Part shown: piece after piece, positions 42,438 through 51,249 of the stretch
How the letters are laid out: every line of letters starts with the position of its first letter
Position numbering within the stretch: position 1 is the first letter of the stretch
Source: Chryseosolibacter sp964532595
Lineage (GTDB): Bacteria; Bacteroidota; Bacteroidia; Cytophagales; Cyclobacteriaceae
DNA: 64,000 nt
Direction of reading: 5' to 3'
Assembly (NCBI GenBank): GCA_964532595.1
Contig: CAZHIQ010000012.1
Location: forward strand, 1 to 64,000
Notes under the pieces: generated by a model
What the model was told of the DNA's origin: nothing
Seen by the model: only the letters and a program-made list of their open reading frames with translations
The model's database searches: none
Program-made: the position numbers and the translations under genes

Positions 42438-44135
42438 TTAAAATTCGTATAGCCGGCGCGCGATGTTCCATCGCAGTGCCAGCGCCATTGCCGTCGTGCG
42501 GTTGTTATATACCTCCGATGGGCTTTCACTGTTACGCACAACCACTGAAGCGTCAACAAAAAGGTTGTGCTTCACCATCCACGACGCCGTCAGGCTTCCG
42601 TAAAGAATATCGTTGCTCGTCCCCTGACCTATCTTGTTGCCAAACTCTTTCTCCCTCGTACGGTTGCTCTTCAGGATGTCGCCTCCCCAGTTGGTATTGG
42701 TCGAATCCCGACCCACCGCCGCAACAATCAGTTTTCCTTCCAGCGTAAGGCGCGGCACCGGCTGATAGCGAGCGATACCAATCACTTCTTTGAAGTTCGC
42801 CCCTAGCGGATGGGCGATTGCCTGCTGAAAATTGGTGTAATTGCCGAAGATGGTATAGTGGGAATAGGTATAGGGTCGTACGACATTGATTTCTCCCTGG
42901 AGGTCCAGATTGGCCAGTCCGAAAGCATCTATATAATGACCGCCCAATTGGACAGCGAATTTGTTCGCCCACCATCCGTTTCCTGCGCGAATGTTGTCAA
43001 TAACAAACTCATCCAGCACAAACTGTCCGTACAGAGAAAGGCGACTGGCAGGAAGCCACTTAAAGTCCATACCCAGCATGACGTTGTCGGTACTTCCGTT
43101 CTGCTGCTCTATTGCGCGGTAGAAGATAATCGGATTAAGGTATTCGATGCGGAAGCGATCGCTTGCCGTAGTGTCCTGGGGACTGAACACAACAGACTCA
43201 AAGACCCCGATGTTAAGTCTCTTTCCAATGTTCACACTAAGATGGTGAAGCGCTACATACTTTTCGGGATAGCCGCGGAAGACGCCATTCACCGTACCCT
43301 GGCGGGAAGCCGTCATCTTCCCCACCATCGTGGCATAATTCAATTTCCAGACTTTAACGTTGCCCTTCAGAAAAAGAAACGGGGGGGCAAAGTCGGAAAA
43401 GATCAGTGACCGATTTCCGTTGCCCAGGAACATCCGATCGTGGCCGAACTGGACGTTAATACTTTGGGTCGCTGGAAAAGTGATGTACCCGCGGGCATGC
43501 AGGTAGTCGACCCCCGGTCCTTGTTTAAACCGCTTCCAGAATCCCTCCCCCGGGACCACGGCATTCAGGGTCATGGCATCGCCTACCCACGAGGGCAGGA
43601 GCGCCTGATTGTCAGCCAGGTAAGTATAGAAACCCACCTTATTGTCGATCACACCCCGTACCTCCACCCCGCGGGTGTTAACAAAAAGCGCATCGTCGCG
43701 TCGCGAGTCGCTCCCCGCACCTACGTATAAGACAGGATTAACGTGTAGGTCGAAGTCAGACGTGCGCACATGGTAGAAATCGGACTTGCTCTTGTAAAAG
43801 TGCCGAAGTAGCGGCCGTTGGCTTTCATAGGAGGCCGAATCCGTCCATTCCCAATTATCGTTTCGCAAATATTGGAGATTGAACTGGTCCACGCGGCTAT
43901 CAAACATCCCCAGGCTCGACAATGAATCTGCGAATGCAGCGATGGATGACCGGGCATAGGGGCGAATCCCTGTAAAAAGGTGGGGCATGAGCCTCCCCGA
44001 TTTCGTTTCGTAGCGACTGATGCGATGGTAGTAATCATTGTCGAGCGGCGCAAAGCTGCTTTGTCCCAGTGCTGCTGACCCTATGACCAACAGGAATAAA
44101 AACAGCCACCCTGCTCGTAACAAAGTGGTTATCAT
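42438..44135 (-). CDS. Wzi-family outer-membrane capsule assembly protein
   Basis: 565 residues from ATG at 44135 with signal peptide LFLFLLVIGSAALGQ; an in-frame start at 44204 adds a basic leader. The N-terminal motif APLDNDYYHRISRYETKSG and repeated amphipathic strands with GWWANKFAVQLGGHYI match the Bacteroidetes capsule assembly Wzi family, an 18-stranded beta barrel. In enteric bacteria Wzi ties capsule to the cell surface; in Bacteroidetes the homologues are more widespread and the function is less clear. The MsbA-like exporter follows 3 nt later in the same operon. Confidence 0.88.
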   Translation of the reverse strand: MITTLLRAGWLFLFLLVIGSAALGQSSFAPLDNDYYHRISRYETKSGRLMPHLFTGIRPYARSSIAAFADSLSSLGMFDSRVDQFNLQYLRNDNWEWTDSASYESQRPLLRHFYKSKSDFYHVRTSDFDLHVNPVLYVGAGSDSRRDDALFVNTRGVEVRGVIDNKVGFYTYLADNQALLPSWVGDAMTLNAVVPGEGFWKRFKQGPGVDYLHARGYITFPATQSINVQFGHDRMFLGNGNRSLIFSDFAPPFLFLKGNVKVWKLNYATMVGKMTASRQGTVNGVFRGYPEKYVALHHLSVNIGKRLNIGVFESVVFSPQDTTASDRFRIEYLNPIIFYRAIEQQNGSTDNVMLGMDFKWLPASRLSLYGQFVLDEFVIDNIRAGNGWWANKFAVQLGGHYIDAFGLANLDLQGEINVVRPYTYSHYTIFGNYTNFQQAIAHPLGANFKEVIGIARYQPVPRLTLEGKLIVAAVGRDSTNTNWGGDILKSNRTREKEFGNKIGQGTSNDILYGSLTASWMVKHNLFVDASVVVRNSESPSEVYNNRTTAMALALRWNIARRLYEF

Positions 44136-44293
44136 GTACTTCGGGGTGTTAGACGCACGCTGGGCCAGTCGCCCTGCGCACCGCCGTCGACGGCTTTTCA
44201 GCATCAGCGGATTATTTAGTACCGTAAAAACGGTCCGTTAGCGCGGTAAAACTAGAGCTTGCGCCGGTCCCGGACAAATAAATACGCGACTCC

Positions 44294-44323
44294 TTGAATT
44301 TTGAGGTGTAATGCCTATCTTTG
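44294..44323 (+). promoter_or_regulatory. Promoter of the L31 gene
   Basis: TTG (44294-44296), 19 nt, then TATCTTTG (44316-44323): both elements of the Bacteroidetes promoter with normal spacing, ending 29 nt before the L31 start. Confidence 0.8.
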
Positions 44324-44352
44324 CAGTCCTTTATCGAAAAGTATCATCTGTC

Positions 44353-44607
44353 ATGAAGAAAGATATCCATCCGGAATACAGAGAAGTCGTTTTCTGGGAC
44401 CAATCCAGCGATTTCAAGTTTTTGACCCGCTCTACGCAGGACACGAAAGAAACTATTAAGTGGGAAGACGGTAAAGAATATCCGGTGATTAAGCTGGAGG
44501 TTAGCTCCGCATCTCACCCGTTTTATACCGGCAAGAAACTGTTTGTTGATACGGCCGGACGCGTTGAGAAGTTCCGCAACAAGTATCAGAAGAAGGACAA
44601 AGCCTGA
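44353..44607 (+). CDS. rpmE2: Type B 50S ribosomal protein L31
   Basis: 84 residues from ATG at 44353. MKKDIHPEYREVVFWDQSSDFKF is the classic L31 opening. It lacks the CxxC zinc motifs of type A L31, so it is the zinc-independent type B, which often replaces type A when zinc is scarce or, as in Bacteroidetes, is the only form. L31 sits at the subunit bridge of the ribosome. A promoter lies upstream at 44294 and a terminator at 44631, so it is a single-gene unit. The upstream in-frame Met at 44311 overlaps the promoter and is excluded. Confidence 0.97.
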   Translation: MKKDIHPEYREVVFWDQSSDFKFLTRSTQDTKETIKWEDGKEYPVIKLEVSSASHPFYTGKKLFVDTAGRVEKFRNKYQKKDKA

Positions 44608-44630
44608 TAGTCTTCAAAATACCATAAAAT

Positions 44631-44660
44631 AAGGTCTTCCTGTGAAGACCTTTTTTATTT
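44631..44660 (+). terminator. Rho-independent terminator after L31
   Basis: AAGGTCTTC (44631-44639) pairs with GAAGACCTT (44644-44652) around a 4-nt loop, followed by a T-run to 44660. The end of the T-run also forms a TATTTTTG -7 match (44656-44663). Confidence 0.9.
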
Positions 44661-44717
44661 TTGGGACGTCAGGAAGTGACACATCACGCATAGAAAACAG
44701 GAACCCTCTAACTGCGC

Positions 44718-45908
44718 ATGAATCTAATTCTCTTTGATGACCCGGTTATCCGGATTAACCTTCTTCCCTTTACCTATACCCGCCCCGTTGCCGGTATTCG
44801 GGTGGGAATTCTGACCCTTACTGAAAAATGGGAGCGTTGGTTGAAGACAACGCCCACCTTTCAAACCGCGGCTTACCTCGAGGGAAAATTTCCCAAGGCG
44901 CCGTCTGCCGAAGGTGCGTTACTCGTCAACGGTGCGGTTTGTCCGGACGAGGCACTTGTCCGATCCATTGAAGACCTTCATGAGGGTTATTTCCTCGTCA
45001 AAGATCAACTCTTAATCGCCGCGCGGGCTCCGCAGGGTGAGATGAATGACCGCAATACGGTTTCCTACTCGGGAAATCTGACCCTCATCGATCGGCCCTG
45101 GAAAATTTTCAGCGAGAACGGTGCGCAGATCAGGGCCGATTTCAAACTCGTTACGGCCGGACGAAATTCGGCTGGAATTTCCGATCCTTACACCCGCGTA
45201 TATGGACCTGAGAATGTTTTCGTCGAGGAAGGTGTTGTTATCAGAGCCGCAATCATAAATGCTGAAAACGGTCCGGTTTTTCTGGGCCGCAATAGCATGG
45301 TCGACGAAGGGGCAATCATACGGGGTCCGTTTTCGCTGGGAGCGGAGGGTCACGTAGGAATGGGAGCAAAAATGCGCAACGATACTTCTATCGGTCCCGG
45401 ATGTCGCGTAGGCGGCGAAGTCAGCAACTCAGTGATGTTTGCAAACAGTAACAAAGCACACGATGGTTACCTCGGCTGTTCCGTTATCGGTGAGTGGTGT
45501 AATCTGGGCGCTGACACCAATACATCGAACCTGAAAAACACGTTCGCCGAGGTCAAACTTTGGAACCATGCAGAAAACCGCTTTTTGGGAACCGGGCTGC
45601 AGTTCTGCGGGCTGATGATGGGTGATCACAGCAAATGCTCCATCAATACGATGTTTAATACCGGATCGGTTGTGGATGTTTGCGCTAACGTCTTCGGAGA
45701 AGGTTTTCCCCGAAACTATATTCCCTCGTTTTCCTGGGGAGGTATGCGTCAGCTATCCACTTATCGGCTCGACAAAGCTCTGGAGACTGCGGCCAGGATG
45801 ATGGAACGTCGCAAGAAAGTATTCGACGACACCGAGCGCGGAATTCTGGAACATGTTTTCCATATGACGGCGTTACACAGAAACTGGGAGCATAAACAGA
45901 CAGTGTAA
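44718..45908 (+). CDS. GlmU-family sugar nucleotidyltransferase-like protein with left-handed beta helix
   Basis: 396 residues. The N-terminal half is a degenerate nucleotidyltransferase fold opening with MNLILFDDPVIRINLLPFTYTRPV, which lacks the usual GxGTRxxP(x)TxxxPK nucleotide motif. The C-terminal half has hexapeptide repeats of a left-handed beta helix (YTRVYGPENVFVEEGVVI, RNSMVDEGAII, GAKMRNDTSIGPG). NCBI names such Bacteroidetes proteins GlmU family. With the missing catalytic motif, an acetyltransferase or regulatory role is as likely as sugar-nucleotide synthesis. It opens a compact plus-strand run with holB, hemC, a cyclophilin and a reductase. Confidence 0.85.
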   Translation: MNLILFDDPVIRINLLPFTYTRPVAGIRVGILTLTEKWERWLKTTPTFQTAAYLEGKFPKAPSAEGALLVNGAVCPDEALVRSIEDLHEGYFLVKDQLLIAARAPQGEMNDRNTVSYSGNLTLIDRPWKIFSENGAQIRADFKLVTAGRNSAGISDPYTRVYGPENVFVEEGVVIRAAIINAENGPVFLGRNSMVDEGAIIRGPFSLGAEGHVGMGAKMRNDTSIGPGCRVGGEVSNSVMFANSNKAHDGYLGCSVIGEWCNLGADTNTSNLKNTFAEVKLWNHAENRFLGTGLQFCGLMMGDHSKCSINTMFNTGSVVDVCANVFGEGFPRNYIPSFSWGGMRQLSTYRLDKALETAARMMERRKKVFDDTERGILEHVFHMTALHRNWEHKQTV

Positions 45909-45911
45909 GAA

Positions 45912-47036
45912 ATGAAATTCAGTGATATTCCCGGCGTCGCCGAGGTAAAACAGTTGCTGATCGACGCAGTGCGAACGAATCACAACGCCCATGCGCAACT
46001 TTTTGCCGGGGCGGCAGGTGCGGTCAATCTACCCCTCGCATTAGCTTATGCGACCTATCTGCATTGCGAAAATAAAGGCGATGATGCTTGCGGAACGTGT
46101 GCAGCATGTGTCAAGAGTGAGAAATACATTCACCCTGATACGCACTTCGTCTTTCCGTTAAGCAATGTCAAGAACGAAAAGGACGACGAACGACTGCGGG
46201 CAGACATTACAAAATCATGGCGTACATTTCTTCACGAACAACCCTTCGGGAATCTCGACGACTGGTGCACGTTCTATGGAGGTGAAGACAAGCTCGCCAT
46301 TATTTCCAAGGAAGCCAGCAGGGAGATAGTAAGGACGTTATCGTTGAAACCCTTCGAAAGTGTCAACAAAGTGATGATCATCTGGCTTCCTGAGACAATG
46401 CACGTCTCGGCAGCAAACGGTATCCTGAAGATCCTGGAAGAACCATCCCCCAACACTTTCTTCATTCTGGTCACCAACGCCCCTGACCAGCTCATGCCTA
46501 CTATCTTGTCACGAACGCAGATGGTAACGATACCTCTGCTTCACGACGATGATATCCGTCATCATCTGGTCGACAAGCTCGGGGTTGCGTCCCAGGATGC
46601 CGAACGCATCGTCCAGCTTGCGGATGGCGATATCAACCGCGCCATACGTCTTATCGGACAATCGCAAGATACCCACGCAAGCTTCTTCGCTGAATGGATG
46701 CGTGCATGTTTCGGCCATCGATATGGCACGCTCGTCACAATGGCTGATCAATATCACGCGCTCGACAAAATCAATCAGCGGAACGTCATCTCCTATAGCC
46801 TCAACCTTATGCGCGAAGCACTGTTGACCACCGGAGGGGCACACGCTATCAACCGGACGCGCGGCGAGGAACGTGACTTCATTGAAAAATTCAGCCAGCA
46901 ACTCGATCTCGAAAAAATTGAAAAATCTGTACAACTACTCAACGACGCCGGCTACCATCTGGAAAGGAACGGAAGTCCCAAAATGATATTTCTTGACCTA
47001 TCCTTGCAAATAGCCAAGACTCTCCGGGCGGTATAA
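45912..47036 (+). CDS. holB: DNA polymerase III delta' subunit-like protein
   Basis: 374 residues. AAA+ clamp-loader fold with a four-Cys zinc module (CENKGDDACGTCAAC) and the later ANGILKILEEPSPNTFFILVTNAP and TILSRTQMV (sensor and SRC-like motif). The Walker A position reads AGAAGAVNLPL without the Lys, as expected for a delta' subunit, which does not hydrolyse ATP. Delta' is the stator that opens the sliding clamp during loading. It starts 3 nt after the GlmU-like gene, and hemC follows after about 20 nt, so it sits in an operon of unrelated functions. Confidence 0.9.
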   Translation: MKFSDIPGVAEVKQLLIDAVRTNHNAHAQLFAGAAGAVNLPLALAYATYLHCENKGDDACGTCAACVKSEKYIHPDTHFVFPLSNVKNEKDDERLRADITKSWRTFLHEQPFGNLDDWCTFYGGEDKLAIISKEASREIVRTLSLKPFESVNKVMIIWLPETMHVSAANGILKILEEPSPNTFFILVTNAPDQLMPTILSRTQMVTIPLLHDDDIRHHLVDKLGVASQDAERIVQLADGDINRAIRLIGQSQDTHASFFAEWMRACFGHRYGTLVTMADQYHALDKINQRNVISYSLNLMREALLTTGGAHAINRTRGEERDFIEKFSQQLDLEKIEKSVQLLNDAGYHLERNGSPKMIFLDLSLQIAKTLRAV

Positions 47037-47056
47037 CGTTGTACATTGAACCTCTG

Positions 47057-47995
47057 ATGATGAATAAGTTGATTCGTATAGGAACCCGCGGAAGCCGCCT
47101 TGCCTTGTGGCAAGCCAATCATGTGGCCGACCTTATCAGGCCTTCGGGATTTGAGACTGAGATTGTCCCCATCGAAACGAAGGGGGACCGAATGCTGGAT
47201 GTCACCATTTCAAAAATCGGAAGCAAAGGCGTCTTCACAGAAGAGATTGAAGAACGACTCCTCGATGGAAGCATCGACATCGCAGTGCACAGCGCAAAAG
47301 ATGTCGCATCAACCATCCCCGACGAACTTGAGCTGATCGCGTTTACTGAACGGGAAGTCGTCAACGATATTATCCTGAGTTTTGACCCTGAATTCCGGCT
47401 CGACCGCGAAGGAGTTATCCTGGGAACTTCTTCTAATCGCCGAATAGCGTTCGTCAATCATTTCTACCCGCATATCAAGACAGTACCGGTCCGGGGCAAC
47501 CTGCAGACTCGCCTCTCACGGATGGAAGCCGGAACTTGCCATGCGCTTCTGCTTGCGTACGCTGGCGTCCACCGAATGGGATATGACCACTTGATCACCG
47601 AACGGCTCGACACAAGCTACTTTGTCCCGCCGGTCGGACAGGGAAGTATTGCTGTTGAAATTCACAAAAAACTTTCGTTCGAGAAAAAGGAAGTCCTGCA
47701 GCAGTGGGTGAACCACGTACCTACCGAATTCTGTCTGAGAACGGAACGCGCCTTCCTAAAAACGCTCGAGGGGGGGTGTAGCATCCCTTCGTTCGGCTAT
47801 GCATCGCTCGACGGAAACATCGTCACGCTCAAAGCAGGAATCATTTCCCTCGACGGTCAGGAAGTTATCAAGATCAAGCGCTCGGCGTCTGCTGTGGATG
47901 GTCCCGAACTGGGCAAAGCTATCGCCAATGAAGTGCTTGCCAAGGGCGGTGATCGCATCCTTCATGAGATTCGCAGAAAAATGAGCGGACAGTAA
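47057..47995 (+). CDS. hemC: Hydroxymethylbilane synthase (porphobilinogen deaminase)
   Basis: 312 residues from ATG at 47057 (ATG at 47060 is equally possible; TTG at 47039 is not favoured). IRIGTRGSRLALWQAN is the family N-terminus, and LEGGCSIPSFGYA carries the Cys that binds the dipyrromethane cofactor. It joins four porphobilinogen units into hydroxymethylbilane in heme synthesis. The Arg-rich substrate-binding residues in GTSSNRR are present. No other heme gene is in this window. It lies between holB and a cyclophilin in the same compact run. Confidence 0.97.
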   Translation: MMNKLIRIGTRGSRLALWQANHVADLIRPSGFETEIVPIETKGDRMLDVTISKIGSKGVFTEEIEERLLDGSIDIAVHSAKDVASTIPDELELIAFTEREVVNDIILSFDPEFRLDREGVILGTSSNRRIAFVNHFYPHIKTVPVRGNLQTRLSRMEAGTCHALLLAYAGVHRMGYDHLITERLDTSYFVPPVGQGSIAVEIHKKLSFEKKEVLQQWVNHVPTEFCLRTERAFLKTLEGGCSIPSFGYASLDGNIVTLKAGIISLDGQEVIKIKRSASAVDGPELGKAIANEVLAKGGDRILHEIRRKMSGQ

Positions 47996-48022
47996 TAACA
48001 CAGTTGTTAAACCCCTTCTTCG

Positions 48023-48877
48023 ATGAATAAGACTTTTCTTCTGGTGCTGGCGTGCTTCTCGTTAATGATTACGGGATGTGCACAGAATGACTATGTGGTT
48101 ACAATAAAGACGAAGTACGGTGACATGGTGGCGATTCTTTACGATGAGACGCCGAAGCACAAAGAGAACTTCATTAAACTCGCCAGTGAAGGCTATTACG
48201 ACAGCTTGTTGTTTCACAGGGTCATTCAGGGATTCATGATTCAGGGAGGTGACCCCGATTCCCGGAAGGCAAGTGCCGGCCAACCGCTGGGCAATGGAGG
48301 TCCCGGCTACACGATTCCGCCCGAGTTCAATGCAAAGCTCTTCCACGAACGGGGTGCTCTCGCCGCAGCAAGACTCGGCGACGCAATGAACCCCAAGAAA
48401 GAATCCAGTGGAAGCCAATTCTACATCGTCCAGGGACGTCTCCACACCCGGGAACAGTTGTTGATAGATCAGCAGAAGTATGGACAGGCGTTGCAGCGTT
48501 TTTTCCAGAACGCCGACAACAAAGTTTATTTCGACTCGGTAAACGCCTTTTTCCAGGCACGCGACGAACAAGGATATAATGCCTTTATGCAACGCCTCCG
48601 TCCCGTTGTCGAGGAACAGCTTGGCATTTCTGTGGAACGTGAAGTGGATCCCCGCGCTGTGGAAGTATATACCACTGTGGGGGGCACGCCGCAACTCGAT
48701 GGCGAGTACACCGTTTTTGGGAAGGTCATCGCCGGACTGGAAGTAATTGATGAAATTGCCTCGCAGCCTCGCGGACCGGCCGACCGACCTGTGGAAGACG
48801 TGCGTATGACGGTTGTCGTCGAAAAAATGTCGAGAAAAGCAATTGAAAAAAAGTACGGATACCAATACCCGAACTGA
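48023..48877 (+). CDS. Cyclophilin-type peptidyl-prolyl isomerase lipoprotein
   Basis: 284 residues. Lipoprotein signal ends in LMITGC (Cys at about 19), so it faces the periplasm or outer membrane. The cyclophilin domain is visible in HKENFIKLASEGYYDSLLFHRVIQGFMIQGGDP, with the active-site Arg in FHRVI and Gln in IQGGD, ESSGSQFYIV and FGKVIAGLEVID. An insertion of about 75 residues (about 150-220) splits the domain. PPIases speed folding of envelope proteins at proline. The last base of its TGA stop is the first base of the next gene's ATG (48877). Confidence 0.93.
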   Translation: MNKTFLLVLACFSLMITGCAQNDYVVTIKTKYGDMVAILYDETPKHKENFIKLASEGYYDSLLFHRVIQGFMIQGGDPDSRKASAGQPLGNGGPGYTIPPEFNAKLFHERGALAAARLGDAMNPKKESSGSQFYIVQGRLHTREQLLIDQQKYGQALQRFFQNADNKVYFDSVNAFFQARDEQGYNAFMQRLRPVVEEQLGISVEREVDPRAVEVYTTVGGTPQLDGEYTVFGKVIAGLEVIDEIASQPRGPADRPVEDVRMTVVVEKMSRKAIEKKYGYQYPN

Positions 48878-49794
48878 TGCGAATACTAGTGACCGGTGCT
48901 AATGGCCTGTTGGGACAAAAAATCATCCTGCAGTTGCACGACACGCCCGACGTGGAAGTTATCGCCACCGCGCGCCGCCCTGCTGCCATTAAACCAGCCA
49001 ACAGCGAATACCACACAATGGACATCACGGATCGTCAGCATGTGGAAAACGTTCTGCGAATGACCATGCCCGACGTCGTTATCCATACCGCAGCCATGAC
49101 GCAAGTCGACGACTGTGAACTACAACGGGAAGACTGTTGGAAAACCAACGTAGAGGCCGTCAGTCATATCGTGGATGCCTGCAAAGCCCTGAACGTACAT
49201 CTTATACATCTCTCGACCGACTTTGTCTTTGACGGCGAAAATGGTCCGCTCGACGAAGAGGCAAAGCCGAACCCGGTCAACTATTACGGTGAAAGCAAAC
49301 TCGCTGCTGAGAATCTGATACAGCAAAGCGGAATTTCATGGACGATCATTCGCACAGTGCTCGTCTATGGTGTCAACAGTGACATGAGCCGATCAAACAT
49401 TGTCCTCTGGGTCAAGAATAACCTCGAGCAAAACAAGACAATCCATGTTGTCAACGATCAATGGAGAACACCCACGCTCGCCGAAGACCTGGCGCGAGGC
49501 TGCTGCCTGGCCGCACTAAAAAAGGCCCGCGGTATCTACAATATATCGGGTAAAGACTTCCTTTCGCCTTACGACATCGCCATTAAGACAGCGGAGTTCT
49601 TTAAGCTTGACAAATCACTTATCAAGCCTACTGACTCAGCCCGATTTACGCAGCCAGCAAAGCGTCCGCCACGTACGGGATTCATTATTGAAAAAGCGCG
49701 GAAAGAATTGGGCTACGAACCTCACTCGTTCGAAGAAGGGCTCTCGATCCTTGCCCGTCAGATTGGTCACGTCACACTCGACGCAGGAGGGTAA
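48877..49794 (+). CDS. RmlD-like SDR family NAD(P)-dependent reductase
   Basis: 305 residues. Rossmann motif TGANGLLGQKI (about 6-16), STDFVFDG (about 113-120) and the YxxxK active site at Tyr137/Lys141 in NYYGESK. The layout is that of dTDP-4-dehydrorhamnose reductase (RmlD) in the extended SDR class. Whether it makes dTDP-rhamnose is unsure, because the rmlABC genes are absent here. The start overlaps the cyclophilin stop by 1 nt, so translation is likely coupled. The converging permease gene ends 2 nt after its stop. Confidence 0.92.
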   Translation: MRILVTGANGLLGQKIILQLHDTPDVEVIATARRPAAIKPANSEYHTMDITDRQHVENVLRMTMPDVVIHTAAMTQVDDCELQREDCWKTNVEAVSHIVDACKALNVHLIHLSTDFVFDGENGPLDEEAKPNPVNYYGESKLAAENLIQQSGISWTIIRTVLVYGVNSDMSRSNIVLWVKNNLEQNKTIHVVNDQWRTPTLAEDLARGCCLAALKKARGIYNISGKDFLSPYDIAIKTAEFFKLDKSLIKPTDSARFTQPAKRPPRTGFIIEKARKELGYEPHSFEEGLSILARQIGHVTLDAGG

Positions 49795-49796
49795 CC

Positions 49797-51233
49797 TCAG
49801 AGTCCTTCGCTGTTATCCGTTTGGGCTCGTCGTCCCCGAACAAGATAGTAAATAGGAATTCCCATTGACGCAATAATCAGTCCCGGCCACGTGAACGTCG
49901 GTTTGTAGATCACGAGCAGCACGCAAAAGCTTAGCCCCATCACCACATAGAGGGCAGGGAGAACAGGATAAGCAAAAGCTCTGTAGGGACGATGCGCATC
50001 CGGGCGTTTCACCCGCAAGACGAAAATCCCGGCAATGGTCAGCGTATAGAATATCACTACGACCAGCGAAATCATATCCAGCAAATTTCCGTATTCACCA
50101 CTGAGACACAGCACCGACGCGACCAGACATTGCGCCCAGAGCGCCCAGGCCGGCACCGCGTTACGGTTGAGGTTGCCCGCCTGACGAAAGAAGAGGCCAT
50201 CTTTAGCCATAGTGTAATACACGCGGGCTCCTGCGAGAATAAGGCCATTGTTGCATCCAAACGTTGAGACCATAATGAGCACGGCAATAAGCTGCATCCC
50301 AGGGTTGCCAAATATCTTGTCGGCAGCACTGACACCCAGGCGATCGGCAGTCGGAAATGCAATCTCATCCAGCGGAAGCACGTGCAGATACATCGCGTTC
50401 GTAAGCATGTAAAGCACCGTAACCATCAATGTCCCGAGGAAAAGACTCAAGCCGATGTTGCGCTGAGGATTCTTAATCTCACCGGCGATGAACGTTACAT
50501 TATTCCACGCATCACTACTGAAGAGTGAACCCGTCATCGCAGCGGCTATCGCACCTAATAAGGTAACGCCACTAATCGCCGTCCATCCCGTCGGCTCGCG
50601 TCCTGCTGTGCCCAGGTCCTGCATAGCGCGGAAACCGGTCTGCCAGTTCTCCGACCAATGACTCTCGCTGACAAAGACGAAGCCGCACACCATGAGACCG
50701 ACCAGCGCGAGCACTTTCGATACGGTAAATGTAGTTTGTATGATTTTTCCTTCCCGAATCCCCCGCGTGTTCACCCAGGTTAGTAAGGCAATCATGAGAA
50801 TGGATGTGACCTGTGCGCCGGAAATGTCGATACCGAGGAAACTCGCCAGGCGATTTTCTTCACCCATGACGGGAAAAATATAGGCAGAGAATCGCGCAAA
50901 CGCCACCCCTACCGCCGCGATAGTCGCCGTCTGAATTACGGCGAAGAAACTCCACCCATACACAAAACTAACGAGTGGACTGTACGCCTCTTTAAGATAA
51001 ACGTACTGCCCGCCTGCGCGGGGAAACATGCCACTAAGCTCACCATAGGACACGGCGGCAATAATGGTCATGAATCCGGTGATTCCCCACACAGCGAGCA
51101 GCCAGCCAGCGCTGCCGACATTGCGAACAATGTCGGCGCTGACGATAAATATTCCCGAGCCTATCATCGAGCCCGCTACCACCATGGTAGCATCCCATAG
51201 ACTCAATACCGGTTTGAACTTCCGCTCAGTCAT
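49797..51233 (-). CDS. APC family amino acid permease
   Basis: 478 residues with about twelve membrane helices. The first helix contains ATMVVAGSMIGSGIFIVSADI, the conserved GSGIF substrate-binding motif of the APC superfamily. The group is closest to basic-residue/polyamine or LAT-like exchangers in general form. It follows the PafA-type phosphatase with a 16-nt gap on the same strand, so they may be co-transcribed. Substrate is not readable. Its stop lies 2 nt from the stop of the RmlD-like gene, leaving no room for a terminator between the converging genes. Confidence 0.92.
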   Translation of the reverse strand: MTERKFKPVLSLWDATMVVAGSMIGSGIFIVSADIVRNVGSAGWLLAVWGITGFMTIIAAVSYGELSGMFPRAGGQYVYLKEAYSPLVSFVYGWSFFAVIQTATIAAVGVAFARFSAYIFPVMGEENRLASFLGIDISGAQVTSILMIALLTWVNTRGIREGKIIQTTFTVSKVLALVGLMVCGFVFVSESHWSENWQTGFRAMQDLGTAGREPTGWTAISGVTLLGAIAAAMTGSLFSSDAWNNVTFIAGEIKNPQRNIGLSLFLGTLMVTVLYMLTNAMYLHVLPLDEIAFPTADRLGVSAADKIFGNPGMQLIAVLIMVSTFGCNNGLILAGARVYYTMAKDGLFFRQAGNLNRNAVPAWALWAQCLVASVLCLSGEYGNLLDMISLVVVIFYTLTIAGIFVLRVKRPDAHRPYRAFAYPVLPALYVVMGLSFCVLLVIYKPTFTWPGLIIASMGIPIYYLVRGRRAQTDNSEGL

Positions 51234-51249
51234 CGCTGACCTCTGCCGA

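Noticed and set aside
48062..48865. 267-residue ORF antisense to the cyclophilin gene
   Set aside because: The sense frame has full cyclophilin motifs and a lipobox; the antisense protein shows no family motif.
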